Source: Microcella sp.
Lineage (GTDB): Bacteria > Actinomycetota > Actinomycetes > Actinomycetales > Microbacteriaceae
Direction of reading: 5' to 3'
Length of the DNA: 54,899 nt
Assembly (NCBI RefSeq): GCF_030645145.1
Contig: NZ_JAUSMI010000135.1
Coordinates: forward strand, 1-54,899
In this document: piece after piece, positions 23,416 through 34,956 of the stretch
How the letters are laid out: every line of letters begins with the position of its first letter
Position numbering within the stretch: the first letter of the stretch is position 1
Position numbers and translations under genes: made by a program
Notes under the pieces: generated by a model
Database searches by the model: none
The model's input: only the letters and a program-made list of their open reading frames with translations
What the model was told of the DNA's origin: nothing

Positions 23416-25986
23416 TTACTTCCCGGCCTCGGCCGCGGGCGCGGTCTCGGTTCCGTCGGTGGCGGAGTCGTTCTCGACCTCCGCCGTATCGGCGTCTGAT
23501 TCTTCCAGGTTTCGCTCGCTGTTGCGTGCGATCGCGATGATGCGGTCGTCGTCATCCGGTCGGGCGAACACGACGCCCATCGTGTCGCGACCCTTCGCCG
23601 GCACCTCCGACACCGCCGAGCGCACGACCTTGCCGCCCGCGAGGACCACGAGCACCTCGTCGTCCTCCGCCACGATGATGCCGCCGGCGAGCCCGCCGCG
23701 ATCGTCGTTGAGCTTGGCGACCTTGATGCCGAGTCCGCCGCGGCCCTGCACGCGGTACTGGTCGACAGCGGTGCGCTTGGCGTAGCCGCCCTCCGTGACG
23801 ACGAACACGTAGCCGTCGTCGTGCACGACCGAGGCCGAGAGCAGGTGGTCATCGCCGCGGAAGCTCATGCCGCGCACGCCCGAGGTCGAGCGGCCCATCG
23901 GCCGCAGCGCCGAGTCGCTCGCCGTGAAGCGCACCGACATGCCGCCGCGCGAGATGAGAAGGATGTCGCTCTCCTCCTCCGCGAGCATCGCCGAGACGAG
24001 CTCGTCGCCGTCGCGCAGGTTGATCGCGATGATGCCGCCCGAGCGGTTCGTGTCGTACTCGGTGAGCGCGGTCTTCTTCACGAGGCCGTTGCGGGTCGCG
24101 AGGACGAGGAACTTCGCCGCCGAGTAGTCGCGGATGTCGAGGATCTGCGCGATCTCCTCCCCCGGCTGCAGGGCGAGGAGATTGGCGACGTGCTGGCCCT
24201 TCGCATCGCGACCGGCCTCCTGGATCTCGTACGTCTTCAGGCGGTAGACCCGGCCGGTCGTGGTGAAGAACAGCAGCCAATGGTGGGTCGTCGTGACGAA
24301 GAAGTGCTCGACGACGTCGTCGGCGCGCAGCTGCGCGCCCTTCACTCCCTTGCCGCCGCGATGCTGCGAGCGGTAGTTGTCGCTGCGCGTGCGCTTGATG
24401 TACCCGCCGCGGGTGACGGTGACGACCATCTCCTCCTCGGGGATCAGGTCCTCCACGCTCATGTCGCCGTCGAAGCCGAACATGATCTCGGTGCGGCGGT
24501 CGTCGCCGAACTTGTCGACGATCTCGGTGAGCTCGTCGGCGACGATCGAGCGCTGGCGCACCGGGCTCGCGAGGATCCCCTGGTAGTCGGCGATGAGCCG
24601 CTCGAGCTCCTCCGCCTGCTCCTGGATCTTCTGCCGCTCGAGCGCCGCGAGGCGGCGCAGCTGCAGGTTGAGGATGGCCGTGGCCTGCAGCTCGTCGACG
24701 GCGAGGAGCTGCATGAGCCCTTCGCGAGCCTCCTCCACCGTGGGCGAGCGACGGATCAGGGCGATGACCTCGTCGAGAGCATCCAGTGCCTTCAGGTAGC
24801 CGCGCAGGATGTGGGCGTCCGCCTCCGCCTTCTTCAGGCGGAAGGCGGTGCGCCGGACGATGACCTCGATCTGGTGCGACACCCAGTAGGTGATGAACCC
24901 GTCGATCGGCAGGGTGCGGGGCACCCCGTCGACGATCGCGAGCATGTTGGCGCCGAAGTTGTCCTGCAGCTGCGTGTGCTTGTAGAGGTTGTTGAGCACC
25001 ACCTTCGCGACCGCGTCGCGCTTGAGCACGATCACGAGGCGCTGGCCGGTGCGGCCCGACGACTCGTCGCGGATGTCGGCGATGCCGCCGAGCTTGCCCT
25101 CCTTGACGAGGTCGGCGATCTTGATCGCCAGGTTGTCGGGGTTCACCTGGTACGGCAGCTCGGTGATGACGAGGCACGTGCGGTTCTGGATCTCCTCCAC
25201 CGTCACGACCGCGCGCATCGTGATCGAGCCGCGGCCCGTGCGGTACGCGTCGTGGATGCCCTTGACGCCGAGGATCTGCGCGCCCGTGGGGAAGTCGGGG
25301 CCCTTCACGCGCTGCATGATCGCGTCGAGCAGCGTCTCGCGGTCGGCCTCGGGGTTCTCGAGGTGCCACAGGGCGGCCGAGGCGACCTCGCGGAGGTTGT
25401 GGGGCGGGATGTTCGTGGCCATGCCGACCGCGATGCCGACCGATCCGTTGACGAGCAGGTTCGGGAAGCGCGAGGGCAGGATCGCGGGCTCCTGCGTGCG
25501 CCCGTCGTAGTTGTCCTGGAAGTCGACGGTGTCCTCGTCGATGTCGCGGACCATCTCCATCGCGAGCGGCGCCATCTTCGTCTCGGTGTACCGAGGGGCG
25601 GCCGCGCCGTCGTTGCCGGGCGAGCCGAAGTTACCCTGGCCCGCGGCGAGCGGGTACCGCATCGACCACGGCTGCACGAGGCGCACGAGGGCGTCGTAGA
25701 TCGCCGAGTCGCCGTGCGGGTGGAACTGGCCCATCACGTCGCCGACGACGCGCGAGCACTTCGAGAACGCCTTGTCGGGGCGGTAGCCGCCGTCTTACAT
25801 CGCGTAGAGCACGCGGCGGTGCACGGGCTTGTGGCCGTCGCGAACGTCGGGCAGCGCGCGCCCGACGATGACGCTCATCGCGTAGTCGAGGTACGAGCGC
25901 TGCATCTCGAGCTGCAGGTCGACCTGATTGACGCGGCCTCCGGGGCCGGGGCTTACGTCGTCGACGTCGGTGATGTCGTCGGCCAT
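23416..25986 (-). pseudogene. gyrA: DNA gyrase subunit A, interrupted by an in-frame TAA at codon 64
   Basis: Full frame from ATG 25986 to 23416 would give about 856 residues, normal for GyrA. Codon 64 (25797-25795) is TAA. Just before it the sequence reads [11 protein letters not shown] and just after it [19 protein letters not shown] in the same frame; related proteins have Tyr there, so TAC to TAA is a single-base change. The rest is intact: [10 protein letters not shown], catalytic Tyr in APRYTE, and the GyrA box QHRGGKG of the C-terminal pinwheel. The longest ORF after the stop could begin at GTG 25737 but would lack the first 83 residues. Gyrase is essential, so a sequencing error, a second copy elsewhere, or readthrough must be considered. 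Confidence 0.85.
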
Positions 25987-26049
25987 GGTGTCAGTCCTTC
26001 AGGTTCGTGTCGTCGTGCGGGTCGGCAGAGCGGCGGTGCGGATGCTCGA

Positions 26050-28125
<2,076 letters not shown>

Positions 28126-28130
28126 CTAGC

Positions 28131-28153
28131 AAAAATCCGGCCCTCAGCGGGCC
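28131..28153 (-). terminator. Terminator between dciA and gyrB
   Basis: On the minus strand GGCCC (complement of 28149-28153) pairs with GGGCC (complement of 28139-28143), and ATTTTT (28136-28131) follows. It separates the recF-dciA transcript from gyrB. The stem is short but the T-run is clear. Confidence 0.55.
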
Positions 28154-28189
28154 TGTAACGCCCCTCAGGGGCGATTTCTCGCTACAGGC
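28151..28189. repeat. Nested inverted repeat downstream of dciA
   Basis: An outer pair GCCTGTA (28151-28157) and TACAGGC (28183-28189) encloses an inner hairpin CGCCCC-TCA-GGGGCG (28159-28173). It overlaps the dciA-side arm of the T-run terminator, so the transcript could fold in two alternative ways. Confidence 0.55.
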
Positions 28190-28205
28190 GGAGTGATTCG
28201 CTATC

Positions 28206-28706
28206 TCACCCGTAGGTATCGCGAGGGCCGCGCCCCGGAATCGACCGGGGGCCTCGTTTCCAGCTCGGCGCCCCGGGCCCGTCGAAGCGGATCGATGTCA
28301 CGCCCGCGTCCGGGTAGCGCTTCAGGATCGAGGTCAGGATATCGGCCCGCATGAGCCGCAGCTGCGTCGCCCACGCGGTCGAATCGCACTGCACCGTGAG
28401 CACCTCCTCCTCGATGCCGACGGGCGTGGAGTGCGCGGCGGTGTCCTCCCCCACGAGCTCGGGCCACGAGAGCAGCAGCTCGCCCTTCGCGAGCGGCGAG
28501 GTCCAGCCCATGCGCGCGCTCATCGAGTCGATCACGTCGCCGAGACCCGAGGGGTCGCGTCCCTTCCCGAACGGCACGGATGCCCCCTTCGCGACCGTGG
28601 ACCGCTTGCGGGCATCCCCCGATCGCTTCGCCGGGTCGCCCATGAGTCGGCGCAGTCGCAGGTACACGGCCGACGCCTCGGACTCGGGCTGCTCGCGCGC
28701 CGGCAT
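28206..28706 (-). CDS. dciA: DciA (DUF721) replicative helicase loader
   Basis: A 166-residue protein of the DUF721/DciA family, which loads or regulates the DnaB helicase in bacteria lacking DnaC or DnaI. The C-terminal half carries the family core: MSARMGWTSPLAKGELLLSWPELVG, LTVQCDSTAWATQLRLM and ILTSILKRYPDAGVTSIRF. The N-terminal 50 residues are basic and probably disordered. ATG 28706 overlaps the recF stop (ATGA). Its helicase partner DnaB is encoded at 49646-51052. Confidence 0.9.
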   Translation of the reverse strand: MPAREQPESEASAVYLRLRRLMGDPAKRSGDARKRSTVAKGASVPFGKGRDPSGLGDVIDSMSARMGWTSPLAKGELLLSWPELVGEDTAAHSTPVGIEEEVLTVQCDSTAWATQLRLMRADILTSILKRYPDAGVTSIRFDGPGAPSWKRGPRSIPGRGPRDTYG

Positions 28707-29866
28707 CAGTCGTCGCCCTCCACGACCGCGCCCGCGGCGATGCGCACGGTCGTCGCGCGCAGCCGGTCGGGGACGTCCCCGCCCACCGCTGCCGTGATGA
28801 GGACCTGCTCGAACCCCTGCACCGCATCCGCGAGGCGCTCGCGGCGACCCTCGTCGAGCTCGGCGAAGACGTCGTCGAGGACGAGCACGGGGTCGCCGGC
28901 GACGGCGTCCGCGCGCAGCACGTGCGCCGAGGCGAGCTTGAGCGCGAGTGCGTACGACCAGCTCTCGCCGTGGCTCGCGTACCCGCGGGCCGGGAGCCCG
29001 TTGAGCTCGAGCACGAGATCGTCGCGGTGCGGGCCGACGAGCGTGACGGCGCGCTCGAGCTCGGCCCGGCGGCGCTCGGTGAGGACGGTGCGGAACCGCT
29101 CGCGCGTCGCCTCGGGGTCGAGCGGGGCATCCGCCGCCTCGTCGTCGAGATGCGGACCGGCCGCATCGCCGTCGATCGAGTGCTGCAGACCGAGCCGCGT
29201 GCGATGGTCATCGCCCGCGACCGCGCGATAGGCCTCCGCGACGTGCGGGCGGAGCGCCGTGACGAGCTGCCATCGGGCGACCATGAGCTCGGTGCCGAGG
29301 TCGACGAGGCGGTCGTCCCACACGTCGAGCGTCGTGAGCGCGTCGGCAGGGATGCGCGAGGCGCGTGCCGATTTCAGGAGCGTGTTGCGCTGCCGCAGCA
29401 CCCTCTCGTAGTCGGAGATCACGCCGGCGAAGCGCGGATTGCGCTGCACGACGAGGGTGTCGAGGAAGGTGCGGCGGCCGCCGGGCTCGCCGCGCACGAG
29501 CGCGAGGTCCTCCGGGGCGAAGAGCACGCTCGAGAAGTAGCGCGGCAGCTCGCGGACGCGGATCGCCCCGCGATTGACCTGCGCCTTGTTGGCACCCGTT
29601 CGGTTGAGCTGGATCTCGATCACGAGCGCGCGATCGTCGTGCTGCACGCGGAGGCGCACGATCGCCGACTCGGCGCCGAAGCGGATGAGCGCCTGATCGG
29701 TCGAGACGCGGTGGCTCGAGACCGTGCTCGCGTAGCCGATCGCCTCGACGAGGTTCGTCTTGCCCTGGCCGTTGCGGCCGACGAACAGGACGGGACCCGG
29801 GGCGAGCTCGACCTCGGCGCGCGCGTAGTTGCGGAAGTCCGCGAGCGAGAGGTGGGTGACGTGCAC
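28706..29866 (-). CDS. recF: DNA replication/repair protein RecF
   Basis: SMC-like ATPase that helps load RecA at single-strand gaps. 386 residues. Walker A is GRNGQGKTN, the central region has the usual coiled arms, and the C-terminus has the signature-type LVGPHRDDL and Walker B VLVLDDVFAELDEGRR. GTG at 29866 (HVTHLSLADFRNYARAE) matches the standard RecF N-terminus, but there is no clear Shine-Dalgarno in the 10 nt after dnaN. Coupled translation with dnaN is likely. No gnd gene lies between dnaN and recF, unlike in some relatives. Confidence 0.95.
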   Translation of the reverse strand: MHVTHLSLADFRNYARAEVELAPGPVLFVGRNGQGKTNLVEAIGYASTVSSHRVSTDQALIRFGAESAIVRLRVQHDDRALVIEIQLNRTGANKAQVNRGAIRVRELPRYFSSVLFAPEDLALVRGEPGGRRTFLDTLVVQRNPRFAGVISDYERVLRQRNTLLKSARASRIPADALTTLDVWDDRLVDLGTELMVARWQLVTALRPHVAEAYRAVAGDDHRTRLGLQHSIDGDAAGPHLDDEAADAPLDPEATRERFRTVLTERRRAELERAVTLVGPHRDDLVLELNGLPARGYASHGESWSYALALKLASAHVLRADAVAGDPVLVLDDVFAELDEGRRERLADAVQGFEQVLITAAVGGDVPDRLRATTVRIAAGAVVEGDD

Positions 29867-29876
29867 GCCGGCGGCG

Positions 29877-31019
29877 CTAGCGCAGCAGCAGGTTGGGCTG
29901 CAGCAGGTAGCGGTAGTTGTCGGCGCCCGGCTGGTCCTTCGACGACTGGCTCGTGATGAGCACGGGGCCGGGCTTGTTCGGGTTGTCGGTCTTCGTGAAC
30001 GAGATGCGCACGAACTCGCTGTGCACCGCGGCGAGGCCGTCGATGAGGAACTGCGGCTTGAGCGAGACGACCGTGTCGCCGCCGACCAGGTGCGCGTCGA
30101 TCGTCTCGGAGGCCTGCGCGTTCTCGCTGCCGATCGCCTCGAGGGTGAGACCGTCGACTGAGAAGCTGTAGCGCAGCGCCGCGTCGCGCTCGAGTACGAG
30201 GGCCACACGACGAGTGGCCTCGATGAGCTCGGCGGTGTTCATGACCGCGTAGTTGTCGACCGTCTCGGGGAAGAGCCGCTTGACGGGCGGGAAGTTGCCC
30301 TTGATGAGCAGCGAGGTGACGGTCTTCTTGTCGGCCGAGAAGGCGATGAGCTCGCGGTCTCCGCCCGTGACGATCGTGACCTCGATCTGCGCGGAGTGGC
30401 CGAAGATCTTGCCGAGCTCGGAGAGCGTGCGTGCCGGGACGAGAGCGGTGACGCCCTCGGCGACGGCGGAGGACTCCCAGTCGATCTCGCGCACGGCGAC
30501 GCGGTAGCGGTCGGTCGCGACGAGCGAGAGGCGGTTCTCGGCGATCTCGAGCTGGACACCGGTGATGACCGGGGTCACGTCGTCGCGCGAGGCGGCGACC
30601 GAGACCTGGCCGACGGCGTCGGAGAACGCGTCGCCGGGAAGGACGCCGGCGGGGCCGTCGACGACGGGCAGGCTCGGGTACTCCTCGACCGGCATGCTCG
30701 AGAGCGTGAAGCGCGCCGAGCCGCAGCGGACGGCGATCTTGTTGTCCTCCGTCGTGAACTGCACGGGGGCGTTGGGCAGCCGCGAGGCGATCTCCGAGAG
30801 AAGGCGGCCGGAGACGAGGACGGTCCCGTCCTCCTCGATGTCGGCGGTGATCGCCGTCTGGGCCGAGACCTCGTAGTCGAACGACGAGAGCGTGAGCGTG
30901 TCGCCCTCGGCCCGCAGCAGGACTCCGCTGAGGATCGGGAGGGTGGTGCGCTGTGGGAGCAGTTTCACGGCGAACGACACGGCATCGGCGAAGACGTCGC
31001 GATTGACCTGGAACTTCAC
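29877..31019 (-). CDS. dnaN: DNA polymerase III sliding clamp (beta subunit)
   Basis: Ring-shaped processivity factor for DNA polymerase III. 380 residues built from three clamp domains, with the conserved segments LPILSGVLLRAEG, RFTLSSMPVEEYPSLP and TDRYRVAVREI. GTG 31019 is chosen because GAGGGAG precedes it and family similarity begins with KFQVNRDVFADAVSFAVK; the frame is open further upstream but codes nothing conserved. It is separated from dnaA by the oriC gap and followed by recF after 10 nt. Confidence 0.96.
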   Translation of the reverse strand: MKFQVNRDVFADAVSFAVKLLPQRTTLPILSGVLLRAEGDTLTLSSFDYEVSAQTAITADIEEDGTVLVSGRLLSEIASRLPNAPVQFTTEDNKIAVRCGSARFTLSSMPVEEYPSLPVVDGPAGVLPGDAFSDAVGQVSVAASRDDVTPVITGVQLEIAENRLSLVATDRYRVAVREIDWESSAVAEGVTALVPARTLSELGKIFGHSAQIEVTIVTGGDRELIAFSADKKTVTSLLIKGNFPPVKRLFPETVDNYAVMNTAELIEATRRVALVLERDAALRYSFSVDGLTLEAIGSENAQASETIDAHLVGGDTVVSLKPQFLIDGLAAVHSEFVRISFTKTDNPNKPGPVLITSQSSKDQPGADNYRYLLQPNLLLR

Positions 31020-31442
31020 GGGCTCCCTCTCGGTCGTGAGTGCTGCGGATGCTGCTGCCCCGGTGGCGGGGGCTTCAATACTGGCACAGCGCCGATGCGG
31101 CGCGAACTGCGCGGATTCCTGTCGTTCGGGCCCAGGAAGGGTTATCACCCTCGCTCATTCATTGAAGAGAAGGATTAACATCGTTAACCGCTGTGCACAG
31201 TGTGGATAACTCGGTGGGAAACCCGTAATCAGGCTGAACCACATTCGTGTGATTTGTGGAGGATCGGGGCTCGAGGTCGTGAAGCGCCGGGGAGCGATTC
31301 GCGCGGTCGATCTCCTCCGCTCACACGTCTCCCGCGGCCATCCACAATCCGTACCGGCGTGTCAGCAGAGTTATCCACAGGCTCTCCCCAGTGTGCGAAA
31401 ACCCCTCTGAACCTGGCAGGAAGCTGTGGGAGGCGACAAGAA
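31020..31442. other. Origin of replication (oriC), dnaA-dnaN gap
   Basis: The 488-bp gap between dnaN and dnaA holds two perfect DnaA boxes TTATCCACA: 31371-31379 on plus and 31201-31209 on minus. Looser matches with two changes are at 31338-31346 (CCATCCACA) and 31255-31263 (TCCTCCACA on minus). The region 31141-31260 (ATTCATTGAAG, GATTAACATCGTTAACC) is the most AT-rich in the neighbourhood and could serve as the unwinding element. A 10-bp palindrome CTGTGCACAG (31191-31200) abuts the minus box. Genes point outward on the rpmH-parB side. Confidence 0.85.
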
Positions 31443-31466
31443 CGGCCCGGGCGAGAGCCCGGGCCG
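31443..31466 (-). terminator. Terminator of dnaA
   Basis: CGGCCCGGGC and GCCCGGGCCG form a perfect 10-bp stem with a GAGA loop (31443-31466), 41 nt past the dnaA stop on the minus strand, followed by TTCTTG. Confidence 0.75.
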
Positions 31467-31507
31467 CATCCCGAATCGCCCGAAACAGGCGGAAGTCGTG
31501 GGAGGCG

Positions 31508-32917
31508 TCAGCCGTAGCGGTGGTTCTGCTTGATGCGGCTCGTGAGCTCGGTGACCTGGTTGTAGATCGAGCGGCGCTCCTTCATGAGCTCGCTGATCTT
31601 CTTGTTCGCGTACATGACGGTGGTGTGGTCGCGGTTGCCGAACAGCTGCCCGATCTTCGGCAGCGAGAGGTTCGTGAGCTCGCGGCACAGGTACATCGCG
31701 ATCTGACGCGCCGTGGCGACCGCTTGCGACCGGGAGGAGCCGTACAGGTCGTCGACCGTGAGCTTGAAGTAGGCCGCGGTGTGATTGATGATGTCGACCG
31801 GTGCGATGACGTTGTCCTCGTCGAGCGTGATGAGGTCCTTCAGCACGGTCTGCACGAGCTGCATGTCGACGGGCGTGCGGTTCAGGTTCGCGAACGCCGT
31901 GACGCGGATGAGCGTGCCCTCGAGCTCGCGGATGTTGCTGGACACCTTCGAGGCGATGTACTCGAGCACGTCGTCGCGCACCTGGAGCTTGTCGTTCTGC
32001 GCCTTCTTGCGGAGGATCGCGATGCGCGTCTCGAGATCGGGCGCCTGCACATCGGTGATGAGGCCCCACTCGAAGCGGCTGCGCATGCGGTCTTCGAAAC
32101 CGGTCAGGTGCTTCGGCGGCAGGTCGCTCGTGATCACGACCTGCTTGTTGTGGTCGTGGAGCGTATTGAAGGTGTGGAAGAAGGCCTCCTGCGTCGAGTC
32201 CTTCCCCTGCAGGAACTGGATGTCGTCGATCAGCAGGATGTCGATCTCGCGGTAGCGCGACTGGAACAGGCTCGCCCGGTTGTTCGCGATCGAGTTGATG
32301 AAGTCGTTCGTGAACTCCTCGGAGCTCACGTAGCGAACCCGGATGCCCGGATACAGGCTCTCGGCGTAGTGCCCGATCGCGTGGAGGAGGTGCGTCTTGC
32401 CGAGCCCGGACTCGCCGTAGACGAACAGCGGGTTGTAGGCCTTCGCGGGCGCTTCGGCGACGGCGACGGCTGCGGCGTGCGCAAAGCGGTTCGAGCCACC
32501 GATGACGAAGTTGTCGAAGCTGTACTTAGGGTTCAGCCGGCTGTCGCTGCGGCGATCGCTCGCGTTGACCGGTGTCGAGGTCTGCGGCTGCTCGATGTAC
32601 GGGGTCGGCTCGATCTTCTCGACGGGGGCGTCGAAGCCGTCGTTCTGGATCTCGGGGTTCACGACGATCGCGAAGCTCGTCACGGTCTCGCCGGCGACGC
32701 TCGAGAGGGCATTGAGAAGGGGCAGACGGATGCGCTGCTCGAGCATCCCGCGCGTCAGCTCGTTCGGCACCTCCAGATAGAGGGTGCCCGCCATGATGCC
32801 GCGCGGCTCGACGAGGTTGATGAACCCGTGCAGCTGGGGCGTGATGCGCTCGTCGGCGGTGAGGACGCCCTGCACCGAGTTCCACAGCTCGACGGTGGAA
32901 TCGGACTCATCCGTCAT
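31508..32917 (-). CDS. dnaA: Chromosomal replication initiator DnaA
   Basis: Binds DnaA boxes at oriC and opens the duplex. 469 residues: N-terminal domain I (about 1-90), a short linker, the AAA+ domain with Walker A GESGLGKTHLL and Walker B DILLIDDIQFL, and C-terminal domain IV with the DNA-binding helix-turn-helix ending GNRDHTTVMYANKKI. Its domain II linker is short compared with Streptomyces DnaA. ATG 32917 follows GAGGAG. A candidate -10 TACAGT (minus, 32997-32992) lies 75 nt upstream. Confidence 0.97.
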   Translation of the reverse strand: MTDESDSTVELWNSVQGVLTADERITPQLHGFINLVEPRGIMAGTLYLEVPNELTRGMLEQRIRLPLLNALSSVAGETVTSFAIVVNPEIQNDGFDAPVEKIEPTPYIEQPQTSTPVNASDRRSDSRLNPKYSFDNFVIGGSNRFAHAAAVAVAEAPAKAYNPLFVYGESGLGKTHLLHAIGHYAESLYPGIRVRYVSSEEFTNDFINSIANNRASLFQSRYREIDILLIDDIQFLQGKDSTQEAFFHTFNTLHDHNKQVVITSDLPPKHLTGFEDRMRSRFEWGLITDVQAPDLETRIAILRKKAQNDKLQVRDDVLEYIASKVSSNIRELEGTLIRVTAFANLNRTPVDMQLVQTVLKDLITLDEDNVIAPVDIINHTAAYFKLTVDDLYGSSRSQAVATARQIAMYLCRELTNLSLPKIGQLFGNRDHTTVMYANKKISELMKERRSIYNQVTELTSRIKQNHRYG

Positions 32918-33069
32918 CGCTGGACTCCTCGGGGGTGGGTGGCACCGGTTTCAGCGGCAGCACGGTTCGCCGCGGCGCGCCATAGCCCCCCACTGTAGAC
33001 GGGAGCGGCGCGTCGTTACCAATGGTCCGGGAGGGGACTGGTGATAATGCACGACCGGCTCCTTGCGGT

Positions 33070-33098
33070 TTGACCGGGGGCCTCCGTCACCGTACTGT
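33070..33098 (+). promoter_or_regulatory. Promoter of rpmH operon
   Basis: TTGACC (33070-33075), 17-nt spacer, TACTGT (33093-33098): a good sigma70-type promoter, about 80 nt upstream of rpmH in the 267-bp dnaA-rpmH gap. Confidence 0.65.
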
Positions 33099-33184
33099 TA
33101 ACCGGTTGACTTCTGTCCGGGTCGATCTGCGATGTCCGGGCACCGCCCGTCGCCGCCGCCCTGTCGCGGCCGAGGAGAATAAGC

Positions 33185-33322
33185 ATGAGCAAGCGCACGT
33201 TCCAGCCCAACAACCGCCGTCGCGCCAAGGTGCACGGCTTCCGCCTGCGCATGCGCACTCGCGCCGGCCGCGCCATCCTGGCCGCGCGTCGCCGCAAGGG
33301 TCGCACCGAGCTCTCGGCCTAA
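33185..33322 (+). CDS. rpmH: 50S ribosomal protein L34
   Basis: A 45-residue, very basic ribosomal protein: [20 protein letters not shown] is the unmistakable L34 start, and it ends [11 protein letters not shown]. It is too short for most ORF finders. GAGGAG precedes ATG 33185. First gene of the rpmH-rnpA-yidD-yidC-jag-rsmG group, divergent from dnaA as in nearly all bacteria. Confidence 0.97.
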   Translation: MSKRTFQPNNRRRAKVHGFRLRMRTRAGRAILAARRRKGRTELSA

Positions 33323-33330
33323 GACTCTCG

Positions 33331-33675
33331 GTGCTCGGCCGGGCCCACCGGGTCACGCACCCGGACGACTTTCGCGCCGCAGTGCGAAAAGGTCGTCGCG
33401 CCACTGCCGAGCACGCCGTGTTCCACCGACTGCGCTCCCCATCTGCTGACGGACCCCGATTCGGGGTCATCGTCTCCAAGCAGGTCGGGAGCGCTGTCGT
33501 TCGCAACCGGGTCCGCCGCCGCATCCAGGCCGTGTGCGCGGCGGCGATCGACGAGATCCCCGTCCCGCCGACGGATCTCATCGTCATCCGGGCGCTCCCA
33601 GGAGCCGGTGAGATCGACTGGGATACCCTGCGGGCGGAGATCGACGGCGGCGTTCGACGGGTGGTGACGGCATGA
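33331..33675 (+). CDS. rnpA: Ribonuclease P protein component
   Basis: Protein subunit of RNase P, which matures the 5' ends of tRNAs. 114 residues starting at GTG 33331 ([20 protein letters not shown]). The RNR motif region is present: [14 protein letters not shown], preceded by [13 protein letters not shown]. It begins 8 nt after rpmH and its stop overlaps the yidD ATG, so the three are co-transcribed. Ribosome-binding sequence is weak; coupling with rpmH is likely. Confidence 0.95.
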   Translation: MLGRAHRVTHPDDFRAAVRKGRRATAEHAVFHRLRSPSADGPRFGVIVSKQVGSAVVRNRVRRRIQAVCAAAIDEIPVPPTDLIVIRALPGAGEIDWDTLRAEIDGGVRRVVTA

Positions 33676-33989
33676 CGGTGCTGCGCAGCACTGCTCTTCA
33701 GACCCTCGTGCTCCTGCCGCGGAACGCGGTGATCGCTGTTCTGCGGGTGTACCGGGCGATCATCTCCCCCCTGTACGGCGACGTCTGCCGCTACTACCCG
33801 AGCTGCTCGGCCTACGCACTCGGCGCGGTGCAGGAGCACGGCGTCGCCCGCGGCGGCTGGCTCGCCACCCGCCGACTCGCCCGCTGCCATCCGTGGGCCG
33901 AGGGCGGCATCGACGATGTACCCGTCCACGAGCACTTCCCCTACCGCCGCACGCGGCTCGGCTTCGTGGCCACTCAGAGAAAGGGATAA
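33672..33989 (+). CDS. yidD: Membrane protein insertion efficiency factor YidD
   Basis: A 105-residue membrane-associated protein with the YidD signature [29 protein letters not shown] and conserved Cys residues, followed by [13 protein letters not shown]. It aids YidC-dependent membrane insertion. It overlaps rnpA by 4 nt and lies 8 nt upstream of yidC. Confidence 0.95.
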   Translation: MTVLRSTALQTLVLLPRNAVIAVLRVYRAIISPLYGDVCRYYPSCSAYALGAVQEHGVARGGWLATRRLARCHPWAEGGIDDVPVHEHFPYRRTRLGFVATQRKG

Positions 33990-33997
33990 TTCCCGTC

Positions 33998-34954
33998 ATG
34001 GACTTCTTCAGCCTCATCCTGTGGCCCATCAAGTGGGTCATCGAGGCGATCCTGGTCGGCTGGCACTCGCTGCTCATGCTCGCGGGCATGGACGCCGCCT
34101 CGGGTGTGACCTGGGTGCTGTCGATCACGGGTCTCGTGCTCGTCATCCGCGCCCTGCTCATCCCGGTGTTCGTCCGGCAGATCAAGAGCCAGCGGCGGAT
34201 GATGGAGATCGCGCCGCAGCTCAAGAAGATCCAGGACAAGTACAAGGGCAAGCGCGACCAGTTCTCGCGCGAGGCCATGTCGCGCGAGACCATGGAGCTG
34301 TACAAGCGCACGGGCACCAACCCACTGTCGTCGTGCCTGCCGCTCCTGCTCCAGATGCCGATCTTCCTCAGCCTCTTCTACGTGCTGAGTGACGCCTACG
34401 CCGGCAAGCCGGGTGTGGGTCTGCTCAACGAGGGGCTCTCGCGCCAGTTCGGTGAGGCGGAGCTCCTCGGGCTCGCTCCCCTGGGCTCGTCGATGGTCAC
34501 CTCCGATGGCAACGTGTGGGTCATCGTCATTGCGTCGATCCTCGTCGTGCTCATGACGGCGTCGCAGTTCATCACGCAGCTGCAGATCATGTCGAAGAAC
34601 CAGTCGCCGGAGATGAAGGCGTCTCCGATGTACAAGCAGCAGCGCATCCTGCTGTACCTGCTCCCCCTCGTGTTCGCGTTCTCGGGCTTCGCCTTCCCGC
34701 TCGGCGTGATGTTCTACTGGTTCGTCTCGAACCTCTGGACGATGGTGCAGCAGTTCATCGTCATCCGGAACATGCCGACGCCCGGCTCGGAGGCCGCGCT
34801 CGCCCGCGAGGCCCGCCTCGCGAAGAAGCGCCAGCGCCGCGGCCTCCCGACGATCGTCGAGGACGCCCCGGAACCCGCGGCCGAGGAGCCCAAGAAGACC
34901 CAGCGCCAGCAGCCGGTCGGCAAGAACCGCGCCAAGAAGAAGACGGGGAAGTGA
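33998..34954 (+). CDS. yidC: Membrane protein insertase YidC
   Basis: Inserts membrane proteins alone or with Sec. 318 residues, the Gram-positive form without the large periplasmic domain. About five membrane helices; the hydrophilic-groove region has VIRALLIPVFVRQIKSQRRMMEIAPQ, and PLLLQMPIFLSLFYVLSD and FSGFAFPLGVMFYWFVSNLW are helix signatures. The basic C-terminal tail (KNRAKKKTGK) probably contacts the ribosome. ATG 33998 follows GAGAAAGGGA. The frame is open upstream, but YidC homology starts at this ATG. Confidence 0.96.
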   Translation: MDFFSLILWPIKWVIEAILVGWHSLLMLAGMDAASGVTWVLSITGLVLVIRALLIPVFVRQIKSQRRMMEIAPQLKKIQDKYKGKRDQFSREAMSRETMELYKRTGTNPLSSCLPLLLQMPIFLSLFYVLSDAYAGKPGVGLLNEGLSRQFGEAELLGLAPLGSSMVTSDGNVWVIVIASILVVLMTASQFITQLQIMSKNQSPEMKASPMYKQQRILLYLLPLVFAFSGFAFPLGVMFYWFVSNLWTMVQQFIVIRNMPTPGSEAALAREARLAKKRQRRGLPTIVEDAPEPAAEEPKKTQRQQPVGKNRAKKKTGK

Positions 34955-34956
34955 CC

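Noticed and set aside
25737-25739. GTG 25737 as a real second start for a shortened GyrA
   Set aside because: It would remove 83 residues of the conserved N-terminal region and has no Shine-Dalgarno; an active gyrase is unlikely.
25737-25986. Frameshift or intein as the cause of the gyrA interruption
   Set aside because: The frame is the same on both sides and protein similarity is continuous except for one residue.
31425-31433. TGTGGGAGG as a further oriC DnaA box
   Set aside because: Its complement CCTCCCACA differs from TTATCCACA at four or more positions.
33042-33047. GATAAT as the rpmH -10 element
   Set aside because: No -35 at correct spacing; the TTGACC-N17-TACTGT pair downstream is better.
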